Source: Hydrogenispora ethanolica (lineage in GTDB: Bacteria; Bacillota; UBA4882; UBA8346). From it: DNA of 48,905 nt. A program made the position numbers and the translations under genes. The stretch's first letter is position 1, and each line of letters begins with the position of its first letter. The stretch lies in contig NZ_SLUN01000042.1 in the NCBI RefSeq assembly GCF_004340685.1, positions 1-48,905 of the forward strand, written 5' to 3'. Below, piece by piece: positions 16,639-25,059 of this stretch. The notes below the pieces were generated by a model. It saw only the letters and a program-made list of their open reading frames with translations. It made no database searches and had not been told where the DNA came from.

Positions 16639-16746
16639 ATTGTGCCGGAACATGACATCCAGTTGTCCGGTTCGCCATGATATGCTAAAGGCGAACGATG
16701 ATTGGCGCTATCCGTCCTCAACCGGAGACTCCAGGGAGGCATAAAG

Positions 16747-17376
16747 ATGGGAAAGATCGACCTGAAAAAGGAGCTTCAAACGTTTTATAACCCTTCGGCC
16801 GGCACCGTTCAGATCGTCCGTCTGCCGGCCCTGCGCTTTTTGATCATCGATGGCCGGGGCGATCCCAATACGGCCCCGGCCTACCGGGAAGCGGTCGCCG
16901 CGTTATTCGGGCTCTCCTATACGCTGAAGTTCATGCTGAAGCGGGAAGGCGGCGCCGATTACGGGGTGATGCCCCTGGAAGGGCTGTGGTGGACCGGGAA
17001 CCCCGCTGATTACGCTGATTTCAGTCCGGACCATAAAGAGCTTTGGCAGTGGACCGCGCTGATGTTGCAACCCGATTGCATCGACCCGGAACGGGTCGAG
17101 CGGGCCCGTAGCGAATTGCACCGCAAAAAAGACCTGCCGGCGCTGGACAGAGTGAGATTGGAACGCTTCGAAGAAGGATTGGCCGCGCAGATCCTGCACC
17201 TCGGCCCGTATGCGGACGAAGCTCCGACCATAGACCGGTTGCACCGCTTCATCGCCGAAAACGGTTACCGGCGAACCGGCAAGCATCATGAAATTTATCT
17301 CAATGATCCCCGCCGGACCGCTCCCGGGCGGTTGAAGACCATCCTCCGCCAACCCATTGCGGCGGGCGGGAATTGA
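16747..17376 (+). CDS. GyrI-like small-molecule-binding protein
   Basis: A 209-residue stand-alone GyrI-like domain protein. Seen: LKKELQTFYNPSAGTVQIVR at the start, then VRLPALRFLIIDGRGDPN, KREGGADYGVMPLEGLWW and the late QILHLGPYADEAPTIDRLH, all typical of the family whose SOUL/GyrI fold binds small amphipathic molecules. The start is ATG at 16747 behind GGGAGG; fifteen codons upstream are open but precede that site. It follows the exporter operon by 108 bp and may belong to the same resistance regulon, though no terminator evidence settles this. Confidence 0.8.
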   Translation: MGKIDLKKELQTFYNPSAGTVQIVRLPALRFLIIDGRGDPNTAPAYREAVAALFGLSYTLKFMLKREGGADYGVMPLEGLWWTGNPADYADFSPDHKELWQWTALMLQPDCIDPERVERARSELHRKKDLPALDRVRLERFEEGLAAQILHLGPYADEAPTIDRLHRFIAENGYRRTGKHHEIYLNDPRRTAPGRLKTILRQPIAAGGN

Positions 17377-17493
17377 TTCCGCCTAAAACTCCGGTCCTTG
17401 GCGATCGATACTGCGGCAAGGGATTCGGGCGCCCCGATGCGTCGTGCCCTTTTCCCCTGATTCATCGGATGAAATCAGTTCAACGCTACGGTT

Positions 17494-17538
17494 AAAAAAA
17501 CAAGCCGGCGCCATGCAGCGCTCCGGCTTGTTTTTATT
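17494..17538. terminator. Intrinsic terminator, probably bidirectional
   Basis: CAAGCCGG (17501-17508) pairs with CCGGCTTG (17523-17530), with seven A before and TTTTTATTT after. It ends the exporter/GyrI-like transcript. The rest of 17377-17750 is AT-rich and holds no recognisable gene. Confidence 0.85.
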
Positions 17539-17750
17539 TCATTTTACACATCAAAAAGGATAGGTGCCGTTTCAATCGAATATCGCCGGCCCGGATGCAA
17601 ATTAAACGGTTTTCGCAATGATCGGAGTTTTTCTTTTCTATGATTAAAAGTATGTTATAAAAACAGCTTTTTTTAATCCTTTATCATTTTATTTGACTTT
17701 CAGGCGAACCCCCATCTCATCCTTCATAAGATAGATGGGAGGTGATTTTA

Positions 17751-18065
17751 GTGAGTGTAGGATCAACCATTCTCAGCATTGAGAACCTCTCCCAGTCCGT
17801 GGCGGCACTGCTGGGCAATCCGGCTGCATTTTCCGCTGGCTATCAAGCAACATTGATTGCCACATACAATAATATCATCGCCGATGTAGCGCTCCTGTCA
17901 TTAACCGCCGCACAAAGGGCTCAGATCGCTACAGTGCTGACCCAGGCCCGGGATACGATCGCAGCCGCGACCATCGGAGCAATCACCGTCCAGCAGATCA
18001 ACACCGTCCTTGAACTGAATCAATTGGCCGTTCTGAAATTAAACACCTTTGCTTTCCTCGGCTAA
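17751..18065 (+). CDS. Small hydrophobic, uncharged protein of unknown function
   Basis: The start is GTG at 17751, eight bases after a complete GGGAGG. The 104-residue product is rich in Ala, Leu, Ile, Thr and Gln, has a single Lys and no Cys, and is predicted helical throughout. Examples are NLSQSVAALLGNPAAFSAGY, then TAAQRAQIATVLTQARDTIA and ITVQQINTVLELNQLAVLKL. There is no signal peptide or clear TM span. It is monocistronic: terminators lie on both sides. The composition resembles small structural or spore-coat-like proteins, but that is only an impression; the family is not recognised. Confidence 0.7.
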   Translation: MSVGSTILSIENLSQSVAALLGNPAAFSAGYQATLIATYNNIIADVALLSLTAAQRAQIATVLTQARDTIAAATIGAITVQQINTVLELNQLAVLKLNTFAFLG

Positions 18066-18084
18066 TTGAAGCAGCGCTGATTGG

Positions 18085-18122
18085 CAAAGCTGTTGGCCCT
18101 AGGGCCGACAGCTTTGATTTTT
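18085..18122 (+). terminator. Intrinsic terminator
   Basis: CAAAGCTGT...ACAGCTTTG (nine pairs), extended by GGCCC/GGGCC after a mismatch, then GATTTTTAT. It sits 20 bases after the stop of the small uncharged protein and just before the convergent gene ending at 18135. Confidence 0.85.
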
Positions 18123-18134
18123 ATCGGGAACCCT

Positions 18135-19604
18135 TCATTCCACATTCAACACTTCGATGCTCTTGATCCCCCTCCGGTTTAGGATGATCCGGAAGCGCTT
18201 GTAACTGTTCTGGCCGTCGAACGAATACCGGATCACCAGGTTGAGATGGTAGACCCGCTGCGCGGCCACCTTCTTATAACCATCCCCCGCGATGACATAG
18301 ATATTCTTCTCCGGATTATCCATTTTGGCCAGGAATTTTTGAATATTGAAACGCATGATGTCATTGATGCTTTCGACCGGTTCCGGTTCATGGAAGTTTT
18401 CCAATTTCACGGCCCGGAGGCGGATGTATTTTTTGTATACAATGATGGACTCGCCCAGCCAATCGTTTTCGATCTCGGTGAGATGATCGCGGTTGCGCCG
18501 GCGGCGGATTCCGCCGGGGACTCCGGCCTCACTGACATAGTCGACGCTCTCCTTGCACCAGCCCAACGGCAACTGATCCCCGGTGTGCAGCACAATCTTA
18601 TGGTCATATAGGAAGCTGTGCAATTGCTCATGAAAATAACTCCGCAGCAACTCCTTGAGCCGGTCTTTGAAGATGTAGCCGATCACTAGGGCCACGAAGA
18701 GCGGCAGCGACAGGTTGCCGTACTGTTGTTGCGAGAAAAAGGCGATGGCGGTGGCGAAGATCATCGCCACTCCGGCCGCGATGCCGAGCACGATCTGCTC
18801 GACGATTTTGCCCTCGCTTTCGGTGCGGATCTTCAGAAATAAGATGCTTCCCATGTATTTCTTCAAAATGCTTTTCCGGAAGACCAGGCCCTCGTTTTCC
18901 CCCTCTTCCTCCGGAATGGACGGATAGCCTTGGAGCCTGCGGTACTCCAGCTCGTCGCGGATGATGCCCAGCAAGCGCTGGGTATACGGCTGGCCCTGAA
19001 GACCCAGCTTCTCCCGGAGCCGGTTCAGCAGGCTGAAGCTATACTGTTCCACCATCAAGCTGAGATACTCGTCCCCGAAACGGTACTTCGCAAAATCTTT
19101 CTCACGAATGGTCGGGACATTCAGGAGCGACCCCAACTCCCGGTAACTCCGGACCGCGGCCGTGGCATACTGAATGAACTGCTCGGTCAGGTCCTGAATC
19201 TCGGCGACTCGCCGTTTTTTATGGATGAAAGTTACATGGTCGCGCAGGGAGCTTCGGAAGATGCAACCGAAGAGTTTGATGCTCTGCTCGTATTCCCGGA
19301 GGTTTTCGGGATCGGGTTGGTCGGCCACTCGCTGAAAGACCGCCTTCAGCTTGGCGAGGGGCCGCTCCGGCCCCTCGGCGATATTCTTGAGCAGCACGGT
19401 AGGGGTTTTGAACCGGATATAGCTTTGGATATCATTGTAAAAATCCTGTTTGGCATAGGTATTGCGGTTCAATCCCAGGCTTTGCGGGATGAAGAAGTAG
19501 GTCTCGATCCGGTAGGTGGAAAACCTCCTTTGCCGTTGCAACCGGTAGCTCCACTTGATCTCAAATTGGTATTTGTCATGGATGTTGATAATATCCTCGA
19601 TCAT
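18135..19604 (-). CDS. Large two-TM protein of unknown function
   Basis: The 489-residue product starts MIEDIINIHDKYQFEIKWSY at ATG 19604, with GAAGGTG upstream. The N-terminal ~270 residues are soluble, charged and helical, with phrases such as RFSTYRIETYFFIPQSLGLN near the beginning. A pair of adjacent TM segments follows (IVLGIAAGVAMIFATAIAFF and LSLPLFVALVIGYIF). A C-terminal domain of about 180 residues (FKDRLKELLRSYFHEQLHSF ... VIRYSFDGQNSYKRFRII) faces the same side. I do not recognise the family. It is convergent with the small protein at 17751 and divergent from def. Confidence 0.75.
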   Translation of the reverse strand: MIEDIINIHDKYQFEIKWSYRLQRQRRFSTYRIETYFFIPQSLGLNRNTYAKQDFYNDIQSYIRFKTPTVLLKNIAEGPERPLAKLKAVFQRVADQPDPENLREYEQSIKLFGCIFRSSLRDHVTFIHKKRRVAEIQDLTEQFIQYATAAVRSYRELGSLLNVPTIREKDFAKYRFGDEYLSLMVEQYSFSLLNRLREKLGLQGQPYTQRLLGIIRDELEYRRLQGYPSIPEEEGENEGLVFRKSILKKYMGSILFLKIRTESEGKIVEQIVLGIAAGVAMIFATAIAFFSQQQYGNLSLPLFVALVIGYIFKDRLKELLRSYFHEQLHSFLYDHKIVLHTGDQLPLGWCKESVDYVSEAGVPGGIRRRRNRDHLTEIENDWLGESIIVYKKYIRLRAVKLENFHEPEPVESINDIMRFNIQKFLAKMDNPEKNIYVIAGDGYKKVAAQRVYHLNLVIRYSFDGQNSYKRFRIILNRRGIKSIEVLNVE

Positions 19605-19844
19605 GGTTTCACCTTCGCCACATTTCCCTGCCTCCGCCGGTATCGCGCCGGTTGCCAATGCCGGCCATATATCTGTTTATGCCACAAGCGGCCCGAATAT
19701 GACGGCCAAAAAACATTCCGCTCCGGGTGGCATGGACTTCCATCTTGCCTGGCGCAACCGGCCCGCGTATAATATCAATACAGGGATAGCTTGAAAGTGA
19801 CCCTTGAAGGGCTGGACGATCCCACAGTGAGGTGAGCGAAGGCG

Positions 19845-20288
19845 ATGGCTGTTTTAAAGATTTTGCAACTCGGCGATCCGCTCCTGCGGCAACCCGCCAA
19901 GGAGGTTGGGCAGGTCACCAAACGACTGCGCAAATTGGCCCATGATATGCTCGAGACCATGTACGCCGCACCGGGAATGGGTTTGGCCGCGCCGCAAATC
20001 GGCGTCTCCGAGCGGGTCGTGGTGATCGATATCGGCGACGGCCCCCTGGTGTTGTTCGATCCGCGGTTTCTGGCCAAGGAAGGCGCCCAGCGCGATGTCG
20101 ACGCTTGCCTGTCCATCCCGGGCCGGAGCGAATACATTACCCGGGCTCAAAAAGTAAGGGTCTCCTACCTTAACGAACAGGGTAAAAAGATGGAGATCAA
20201 GGCCAGCGGCTTGTTGGCCTGGGCCCTGCAACACGAGATCGATCATCTGGACGGCATTCTCTACCTCGATTATTTGGCCAAAAAATAA
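19845..20288 (+). CDS. def: Peptide deformylase
   Basis: Removes the N-formyl group from nascent proteins at the ribosome exit. The 147-residue protein shows motif 1 GMGLAAPQIG and motif 3 QHEIDHLDG with the two metal His and the catalytic Glu. Motif 2 reads DACLSIP where the family has EGCLS; the metal-ligand Cys is kept but the first two positions are changed. The start is ATG at 19845 with GAAGG just upstream. It is divergent from the two-TM gene and convergent with pepD, with a GC hairpin (about 20290-20311, no U-tract) between the two 3' ends. Confidence 0.93.
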   Translation: MAVLKILQLGDPLLRQPAKEVGQVTKRLRKLAHDMLETMYAAPGMGLAAPQIGVSERVVVIDIGDGPLVLFDPRFLAKEGAQRDVDACLSIPGRSEYITRAQKVRVSYLNEQGKKMEIKASGLLAWALQHEIDHLDGILYLDYLAKK

Positions 20289-20338
20289 ACGGGCGACCCA
20301 AGGGCCGCCCGCTCGCTTAGATGTCTCGTCATCCTCCG

Positions 20339-21847
20339 TCAATCCCGCGCGTAGGACTCCAGGATCCCCAGCACGCATTGGTAGAAAGAGGCCACACTGC
20401 TAATCTCCACCCGTTCCCGCACGGTATGCGCTTCCAGCAGGTTCGGGCCGATGGCGATGCATTCGGCCTCCGGATACTTCTTGACCACCCAGCCGCTCTC
20501 CAGGCCGGCATGGATCACATCGACTTTGTAATCGCCCTGGAATTGGGCGTCATATACTTCTTTGGCGCGGCGCAGCAGATCCGAATCCTCATTGGGAGTC
20601 CAGCCCGGATAGCGCTCGATATGTTCCATGCTGGCGCCGGTCAACGCGGCCAGCGAATCATGGAGATCCTCCATCCACCGCAAACCGCTCTCCCGGAAAC
20701 TGCGGTGCATGCACAGCACCGCGAGGGCCGTGCCGTTCAGGGCTACCGCCGAGAGATTGGTGGAAGTCTCGACCAAGCCGCCCTCCGCCATCTTCTGCAC
20801 GCCATGGGGAACACTCATCAAGATATGCACCAGTTTCCGGGACCATTCCCCGTCGACCATCTCGGCCTGGGGTTCCGCCTCCAGCCATTCCACTCGCAGC
20901 TGCGGCTCGATCTTTTGGTACTCCGCCTGGTACTCGGCGGTCAATTCGGCGACCACGGCGCCAAAACGGACGGTATCGGCCGGATCGAGCACCACCACCG
21001 CCGCGGCCCGGCTGGGAATGACGTTGCTCTGCCGCAGATTGCCGCTGGCGATCCCCGCCAAATGGAAAGCGATCCCCCGGTATTCCGCCTGGCGCAAAAT
21101 CCGCGCCAGCAAATGAAGGGCATTGGCCCGGCCTTCATGAATATTCACTCCGGAATGGCCGCCTCTCAACCCCGAGATGCGCAGCTCATGGCAACGGGCC
21201 GCCGCCGGAACCGGCTGGCGGTTCACGTTCCACCGGAACATGCTGCTCAAACCGCCGGCGCAACCGTAGGTGATCCCCTTAAGCACCTCTTCATCCAGGT
21301 TGATCAGGATCCGGCCCTTTAACAACCCCGGGTCGAAATCCCTGGCCCCTTCCAGGCCCACCTCCTCCTGGACGGTAAAGAAGGCTTCCAGCGGGCCCAG
21401 GCGCAGGCTCTCGTCCTCCAGAATCGCCAGGGCCACCGCGATCCCGATGCCGTCGTCGGCGCCGAGCGTCGTTCCGTCCTGGGGAGTATAACCGCCGGCC
21501 TTGACCCAGCCGCTGCCCGGCTGCGCCTGCTCGTCGCAGAAGGAGAGCCGCAGCGGAAAGATCTGATCATTGGGGACGCAGACCATATCCATATGTGCCT
21601 GCAGGACCACGGCAGGTTTCCCCTCCAGCCCCGGCGCGGCCTTCTTGTAAACCACCACGGTCCTTTCGCCGGGCGCGTCCGCCGGGGCGTCCGGCCGGTA
21701 AAAGCATTCCAAGCCCTGCCGTTTGGCAAAGTCGGCGATATAGCGGCGAATGGCGTCCTCATTGCGCGAGCCGCGCGGCAACTTGGTGATCGCCTCAAAA
21801 TGATTCCAAACCCGTTCCGGCGCGAGGCCGGCGAAAAATTGCGACAT
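20339..21847 (-). CDS. pepD: Aminoacyl-histidine dipeptidase / peptidase D (M20C)
   Basis: A cytosolic zinc dipeptidase of the M20C family that splits Xaa-His and other dipeptides. The 502-residue length is standard. Visible metal-site motifs are VLQAHMDMVC (His ligand and Asp), TLGADDGIGIA (bridging Asp), FTVQEEVGLEGA (catalytic Glu then metal Glu) and the late VIHAGLESGW region with a C-terminal His. The lid-domain segment RISGLRGGHSGVNIHEGRAN (read with the preceding L) is also typical. GAGGTG precedes the ATG at 21847. It is a single gene. Confidence 0.92.
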   Translation of the reverse strand: MSQFFAGLAPERVWNHFEAITKLPRGSRNEDAIRRYIADFAKRQGLECFYRPDAPADAPGERTVVVYKKAAPGLEGKPAVVLQAHMDMVCVPNDQIFPLRLSFCDEQAQPGSGWVKAGGYTPQDGTTLGADDGIGIAVALAILEDESLRLGPLEAFFTVQEEVGLEGARDFDPGLLKGRILINLDEEVLKGITYGCAGGLSSMFRWNVNRQPVPAAARCHELRISGLRGGHSGVNIHEGRANALHLLARILRQAEYRGIAFHLAGIASGNLRQSNVIPSRAAAVVVLDPADTVRFGAVVAELTAEYQAEYQKIEPQLRVEWLEAEPQAEMVDGEWSRKLVHILMSVPHGVQKMAEGGLVETSTNLSAVALNGTALAVLCMHRSFRESGLRWMEDLHDSLAALTGASMEHIERYPGWTPNEDSDLLRRAKEVYDAQFQGDYKVDVIHAGLESGWVVKKYPEAECIAIGPNLLEAHTVRERVEISSVASFYQCVLGILESYARD

Positions 21848-21949
21848 TTCGGCACCTCTTCATTGTCAGGATTCAAATATTATATTGAACCATTCTTTCC
21901 CAAAAAACAAGAGCAAAATACGGAAACCCTCCGGCGGGATCCCCTCCGT

Positions 21950-22432
21950 TCAGCTGCCCCGCTTGCCGCTGCAGTCGCGGATCGCCAGGCGCAACACGGC
22001 GACGCGGTCATATGCGGCCGGATCCTTCACGGTCCGCGCTTTGATGGGGGCCGGATTCCGCTCCAGCTGGTTCAGGATGACATTCAGGCCGTGCTCTTTT
22101 TCGGCCCGGTCTTGCAGCAGCGTCATTTCGCCCCGGAGCACCACCGTGGCATAGCGGTGCGCGCATTGGTCCGCCAGATAGCCGCCATCCTCGATGACGG
22201 TGGCGCAGACCTGTGGGTTCTCCCGGATGAACTCGATCTTTTGGCCCTGGAGCGCGGCGTGAAAATAACAAGCGTGTTCGGACTGGTCATAGCCGTAACT
22301 CAGGGTTACGACATAGGGCTCGTTGCCGCGGCACATCGCAATCACGGCGTACTTCCCTTCCCGCAAGATCCGCCGCAACTCGGCCGGATCGCTGATTTCC
22401 CGGTCTTTCCTGCGCATATGATAGCCTGTCAA
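21950..22432 (-). CDS. NimA/pyridoxamine-5'-phosphate-oxidase-like flavoprotein
   Basis: About 160 residues with the split-barrel FMN-binding fold of the Pyridox_ox_2/NimA group. Seen: RRKDREISDPAELRRILREG, YAVIAMCRGNEPYVVTLSYG and the central CYFHAALQGQKIEFIRENP, followed by VCATVIEDGGYLADQCAHRY. The start is TTG at 22432, seven bases after AAAGGAGG; the longer open frame upstream lies outside the binding site. Family members bind FMN or heme; some reduce nitroimidazoles. The exact role here is unknown. Confidence 0.82.
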   Translation of the reverse strand: MTGYHMRRKDREISDPAELRRILREGKYAVIAMCRGNEPYVVTLSYGYDQSEHACYFHAALQGQKIEFIRENPQVCATVIEDGGYLADQCAHRYATVVLRGEMTLLQDRAEKEHGLNVILNQLERNPAPIKARTVKDPAAYDRVAVLRLAIRDCSGKRGS

Positions 22433-22606
22433 TGGAACGCCTCCTTTACTACTATTTCCCTCGATGAATCCGGATGGGCCGCCGGGGACGGGACCGCCGA
22501 AACCCGGAATTTTGTGCCGCCGCGCGACATATATAGGCAATGGCGGCAAAAACATTCTTTGTCCCGGCTCCGGCGGTTCGGCTGGGGAATCAAAAGGGGG
22601 TTGGCG

Positions 22607-23032
22607 ATGAAAAGAAACTTCATTTTAGGGGCATGTTTCCTATTATTGATGAGCGTTTCCGGATATGTCACCTTTCATACCGCCCGGGCGGTAACGGCCA
22701 AGGCGGCGCGGAGCTATTCAGGTTACCTGGTCTGCCAGTCCTGCGCCGGAGCGAGCCGCGGCGAGGCCGCCGACGGGACCCGTGTGCCGGAGCATCCCGA
22801 ACTGCATACCGTGGCCTGCCTGCGCAAGCCCTTCTGCATTGCGTCGGGCTACGGCATCTTCATCAGGGGCCGGGACGGCAAATACGTCTATTATAAGCTG
22901 GACCAGAAGGGCAGCGCTCTCGCCTATCAAAACATCGTGTCCAAGACCGTCCGCGCCGACCATCTGCGGGTGGAAGTCATCGGCAGCCTGCAAAACCGGA
23001 TCATCGTCACGGAGAACGTCATCGAAAAATAA
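22607..23032 (+). CDS. Exported CxxC protein of unknown function
   Basis: The 141-residue product starts MKRNFILGACFLLLMSVSGY, a signal peptide or N-terminal anchor, at ATG 22607 after AAGGGGG. The mature part contains SGYLVCQSCAGASRGEAADG and TVACLRKPFCIASGYGIFIR, so four Cys are arranged as CxxC ... CxxxxxC and may bind a metal or form disulfides. It closes with HLRVEVIGSLQNRIIVTENV, a beta-rich stretch. Not recognised as a named family; a periplasm-side metal or redox protein is a reasonable guess. It is followed directly by an intrinsic terminator. Confidence 0.7.
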   Translation: MKRNFILGACFLLLMSVSGYVTFHTARAVTAKAARSYSGYLVCQSCAGASRGEAADGTRVPEHPELHTVACLRKPFCIASGYGIFIRGRDGKYVYYKLDQKGSALAYQNIVSKTVRADHLRVEVIGSLQNRIIVTENVIEK

Positions 23033-23051
23033 GTCGTGCCATAACCCCGTG

Positions 23052-23090
23052 GCTCAAAAAGGTCTTGTTCCAACAAGGCCTTTTTTGAGC
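23052..23090 (+). terminator. Intrinsic terminator
   Basis: CTCAAAAAGG ... CCTTTTTTGAG with an inner CTTGTT/AACAAG helix. It lies 20 bases after the exported CxxC gene. Confidence 0.85.
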
Positions 23091-23372
23091 ATTGAGCCGG
23101 ATCCCGGACCGGTGACGCTTGCTTCTCAATTTCTTCGCGTTGATCCACGCTTCTCCTGCAAAATTTCCGTAAGTTTCCGACAATTGACGGATCTTTTCCG
23201 CTCCGCACCAAGCTTCAGGGACCTGCCGCCCCCGGCCGGGCCCCGGTCGCCGCCTTCCGGGCGGCTGCGGCCCGGCATTGGGAAAACACAGCCCCGGGAT
23301 AGGCCCTTCTCGCTCCGCTCCGGGGCAGGGATGCCTCGCGTTGGGGAACGGCCGCCCCGGTTCCGTATCTCC

Positions 23373-23411
23373 CCGCCCCATCCGGGGCGGCCGGTGCCCC
23401 GGATGGGGCGG
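23373..23411. repeat. Perfect 16-bp inverted repeat in a palindrome-rich spacer
   Basis: CCGCCCCATCCGGGGC (23373-23388) and its exact complement (23396-23411) are separated by seven bases. The 23091-23548 spacer holds further GC-rich inverted pieces, such as GCCGCCTTCCGGGCGGC near 23250. No U-tract follows, so it is not a simple terminator. It lies 138 bp before the HTH-receiver gene. No gene is seen in this spacer. Confidence 0.8.
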
Positions 23412-23548
23412 AAGATTCCAGAGAAATGTTGGCGGGGGCGAAAGGTTTTGTCCGGGAAATCCCGAATATCATACCCAACCGGCAGCGGTTGCTCAGCGAT
23501 CAACTGATATCGCACCGCCATTTCAATCTTTACGGAGTGGAAGCTTTC

Positions 23549-24073
23549 ATGGACAATGAGATCCTGACCGTCAATGAAGTCGCAGAATATCTGCGGATGA
23601 ATCCGATGACCATCTATCGCCTGGCGCAACAAGGCAAGATACCGGCCAGCAAGATCCTGGGCAATTGGCGTTTTCAACGCCAGGAGATCGAGGCCTGGAT
23701 CAAGGCCCAGGAATTTCAGCCCTCGCGGCTGCTGGTAATCGACGATGACCCCGCCGTGGGCGCCGCCATCAAGGATTCGCTCGGCAAAAAACATGCGGTT
23801 CAGGTGGCGGGAAACGCCCGGGAGGCGCTGGCGGCGCTGGAGGCCAACCGTTTCAACCTGATCTTCCTCGATCTGAGCCTGCCGGAGGTCGACGGCCTGA
23901 CCCTTTACAAGCAGCTAAAAGAACAGGGCGTCAACGTGCCGGTGGTGGTCATTACCTCTTCCACCGATTCCGCCCTCCTGGCGCAGGTGGTGGCGGAGGG
24001 GGCGCAATTCATTCTGAATAAGCCGTTTTCCAGCGACGAAGTCCGGCAAATGCTAAACTTTCTAAAGGTGTGA
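23549..24073 (+). CDS. Excisionase-type HTH fused to a response-regulator receiver
   Basis: A 174-residue fusion. Residues 1-55 are a MerR/excisionase-like (HTH_17) DNA-binding domain: LTVNEVAEYLRMNPMTIYRL, then QQGKIPASKILGNWRFQRQE. Residues ~60-174 are a receiver: acidic pocket VIDDDPAV, phospho-acceptor Asp in LIFLDLSLPEVDG, the Thr/Ser switch in VVITSST and the Lys in LNKPFS. The usual order in response regulators is receiver first; here the DNA-binding part leads. GGAGTGG precedes the ATG at 23549. Its stop overlaps the next gene by four bases, so it is cotranscribed with a binding protein and a histidine kinase, its probable partners. Confidence 0.88.
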   Translation: MDNEILTVNEVAEYLRMNPMTIYRLAQQGKIPASKILGNWRFQRQEIEAWIKAQEFQPSRLLVIDDDPAVGAAIKDSLGKKHAVQVAGNAREALAALEANRFNLIFLDLSLPEVDGLTLYKQLKEQGVNVPVVVITSSTDSALLAQVVAEGAQFILNKPFSSDEVRQMLNFLKV

Positions 24074-25059
24074 GCGCTTTGACGGTCTCCCGCAAAAAAG
24101 TACTCGTTTGCTTGAGTCTCTTCGCCCTCTTATGCCTGCTCGGCCTCGTCGGTTATCTGCTGTTTCTCCTGGACTCCCCGCGGTCCGGGCCGGCCCGGAT
24201 CGGCATCGCCCTGAGCCCCACCCCGGCGAACCTCCGCTTTGTAAAAGGCCTCCGGGGCATCCTGGCCAAACAAGGCTATTCCAAGAGCGCCAATCCCCGT
24301 TTTCTGATCCGTGGTTACAACGATGCCGCCGGGGCCCGCCGGGCGCTCTCCCGATTCAGGCGGTCCGGCGTGGCGATGCTGGTCATCGCCGGCGACGATT
24401 CCATCATCGACCTCGCCCGGACCGGCGGCAGCCAACCGGTGGTCCTGGGCTTTGCGGACAATCCCGTCCGCGGACCCGTTCAACGGCGGATCGAGACCGC
24501 CGAAATGATCACCGGAGTCTCCTACTTCCCGCCGTACGAGCGCACCTTGGAGCTGAGCCGCAGGGTCATCGGCGACTATGCGGAGCTGACGGTGCTGCTG
24601 GCGGCGGAGGAGCCCTGGCCCGACCTGGACCGTTTCCAAACGGCAGCCCGAAAACTGGGTATCGCCGTCCGCCCCGTCCGGACCAGCCTCGCCGGGGTCA
24701 GCCGAACCATTGCCGGCCTGCGGGGCAAAACCGCTCTGCTGTATCTGCCGGCCCAGTCCCTCTGGATCGCCAACCGCCGGCTGATCGGCTCGGCGCTGGA
24801 GAATGCCGGACTGCCTGCGGTCGGCAACAACCTGGCCTTTCGCGATCTCGCGGTGCTCACCGACTACGCCGAACCGGAGACCATGGGCGAGATCGCCGGC
24901 CAGATCATTATCAAGATCCAGCACGGCGCAATCCCCCGGTACATGCCGGCTGAATTGTCGGCCGATTATAAACTTGCGGTCAATCTGCGGCTCCTCTCCC
25001 GCTGCGGGTTGCCGATCCACGAGGATGTCTTGAGTTATGCGAATGAAGTTATTCGGTAA
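24070..25059 (+). CDS. ABC_sub_bind-type periplasmic sensor protein
   Basis: A 329-residue protein of the ABC_sub_bind (PF04392-like) family. After a short basic N-terminus, one TM/signal segment (VLVCLSLFALLCLLGLVGYL) is followed by RIGIALSPTPANLRFVKGLR, the family's first strand. VGNNLAFRDLAVLTDY and ELSADYKLAVNLRLLSRCGL near the end are typical. The start is GTG at 24070, overlapping the previous stop (GTGA). No permease or ATPase gene is nearby; instead the kinase gene starts inside its last 23 bp. It therefore probably delivers a ligand signal to the kinase rather than feeding a transporter. Confidence 0.82.
   Translation: MSALTVSRKKVLVCLSLFALLCLLGLVGYLLFLLDSPRSGPARIGIALSPTPANLRFVKGLRGILAKQGYSKSANPRFLIRGYNDAAGARRALSRFRRSGVAMLVIAGDDSIIDLARTGGSQPVVLGFADNPVRGPVQRRIETAEMITGVSYFPPYERTLELSRRVIGDYAELTVLLAAEEPWPDLDRFQTAARKLGIAVRPVRTSLAGVSRTIAGLRGKTALLYLPAQSLWIANRRLIGSALENAGLPAVGNNLAFRDLAVLTDYAEPETMGEIAGQIIIKIQHGAIPRYMPAELSADYKLAVNLRLLSRCGLPIHEDVLSYANEVIR

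Noticed and set aside
15055-16653. Long minus-strand open frame opposite the second exporter gene
   Set aside because: It is the antisense shadow of a gene with full ABC motifs; similar long shadows lie opposite pepD, the YesM genes, GH31, amt and the binding protein.
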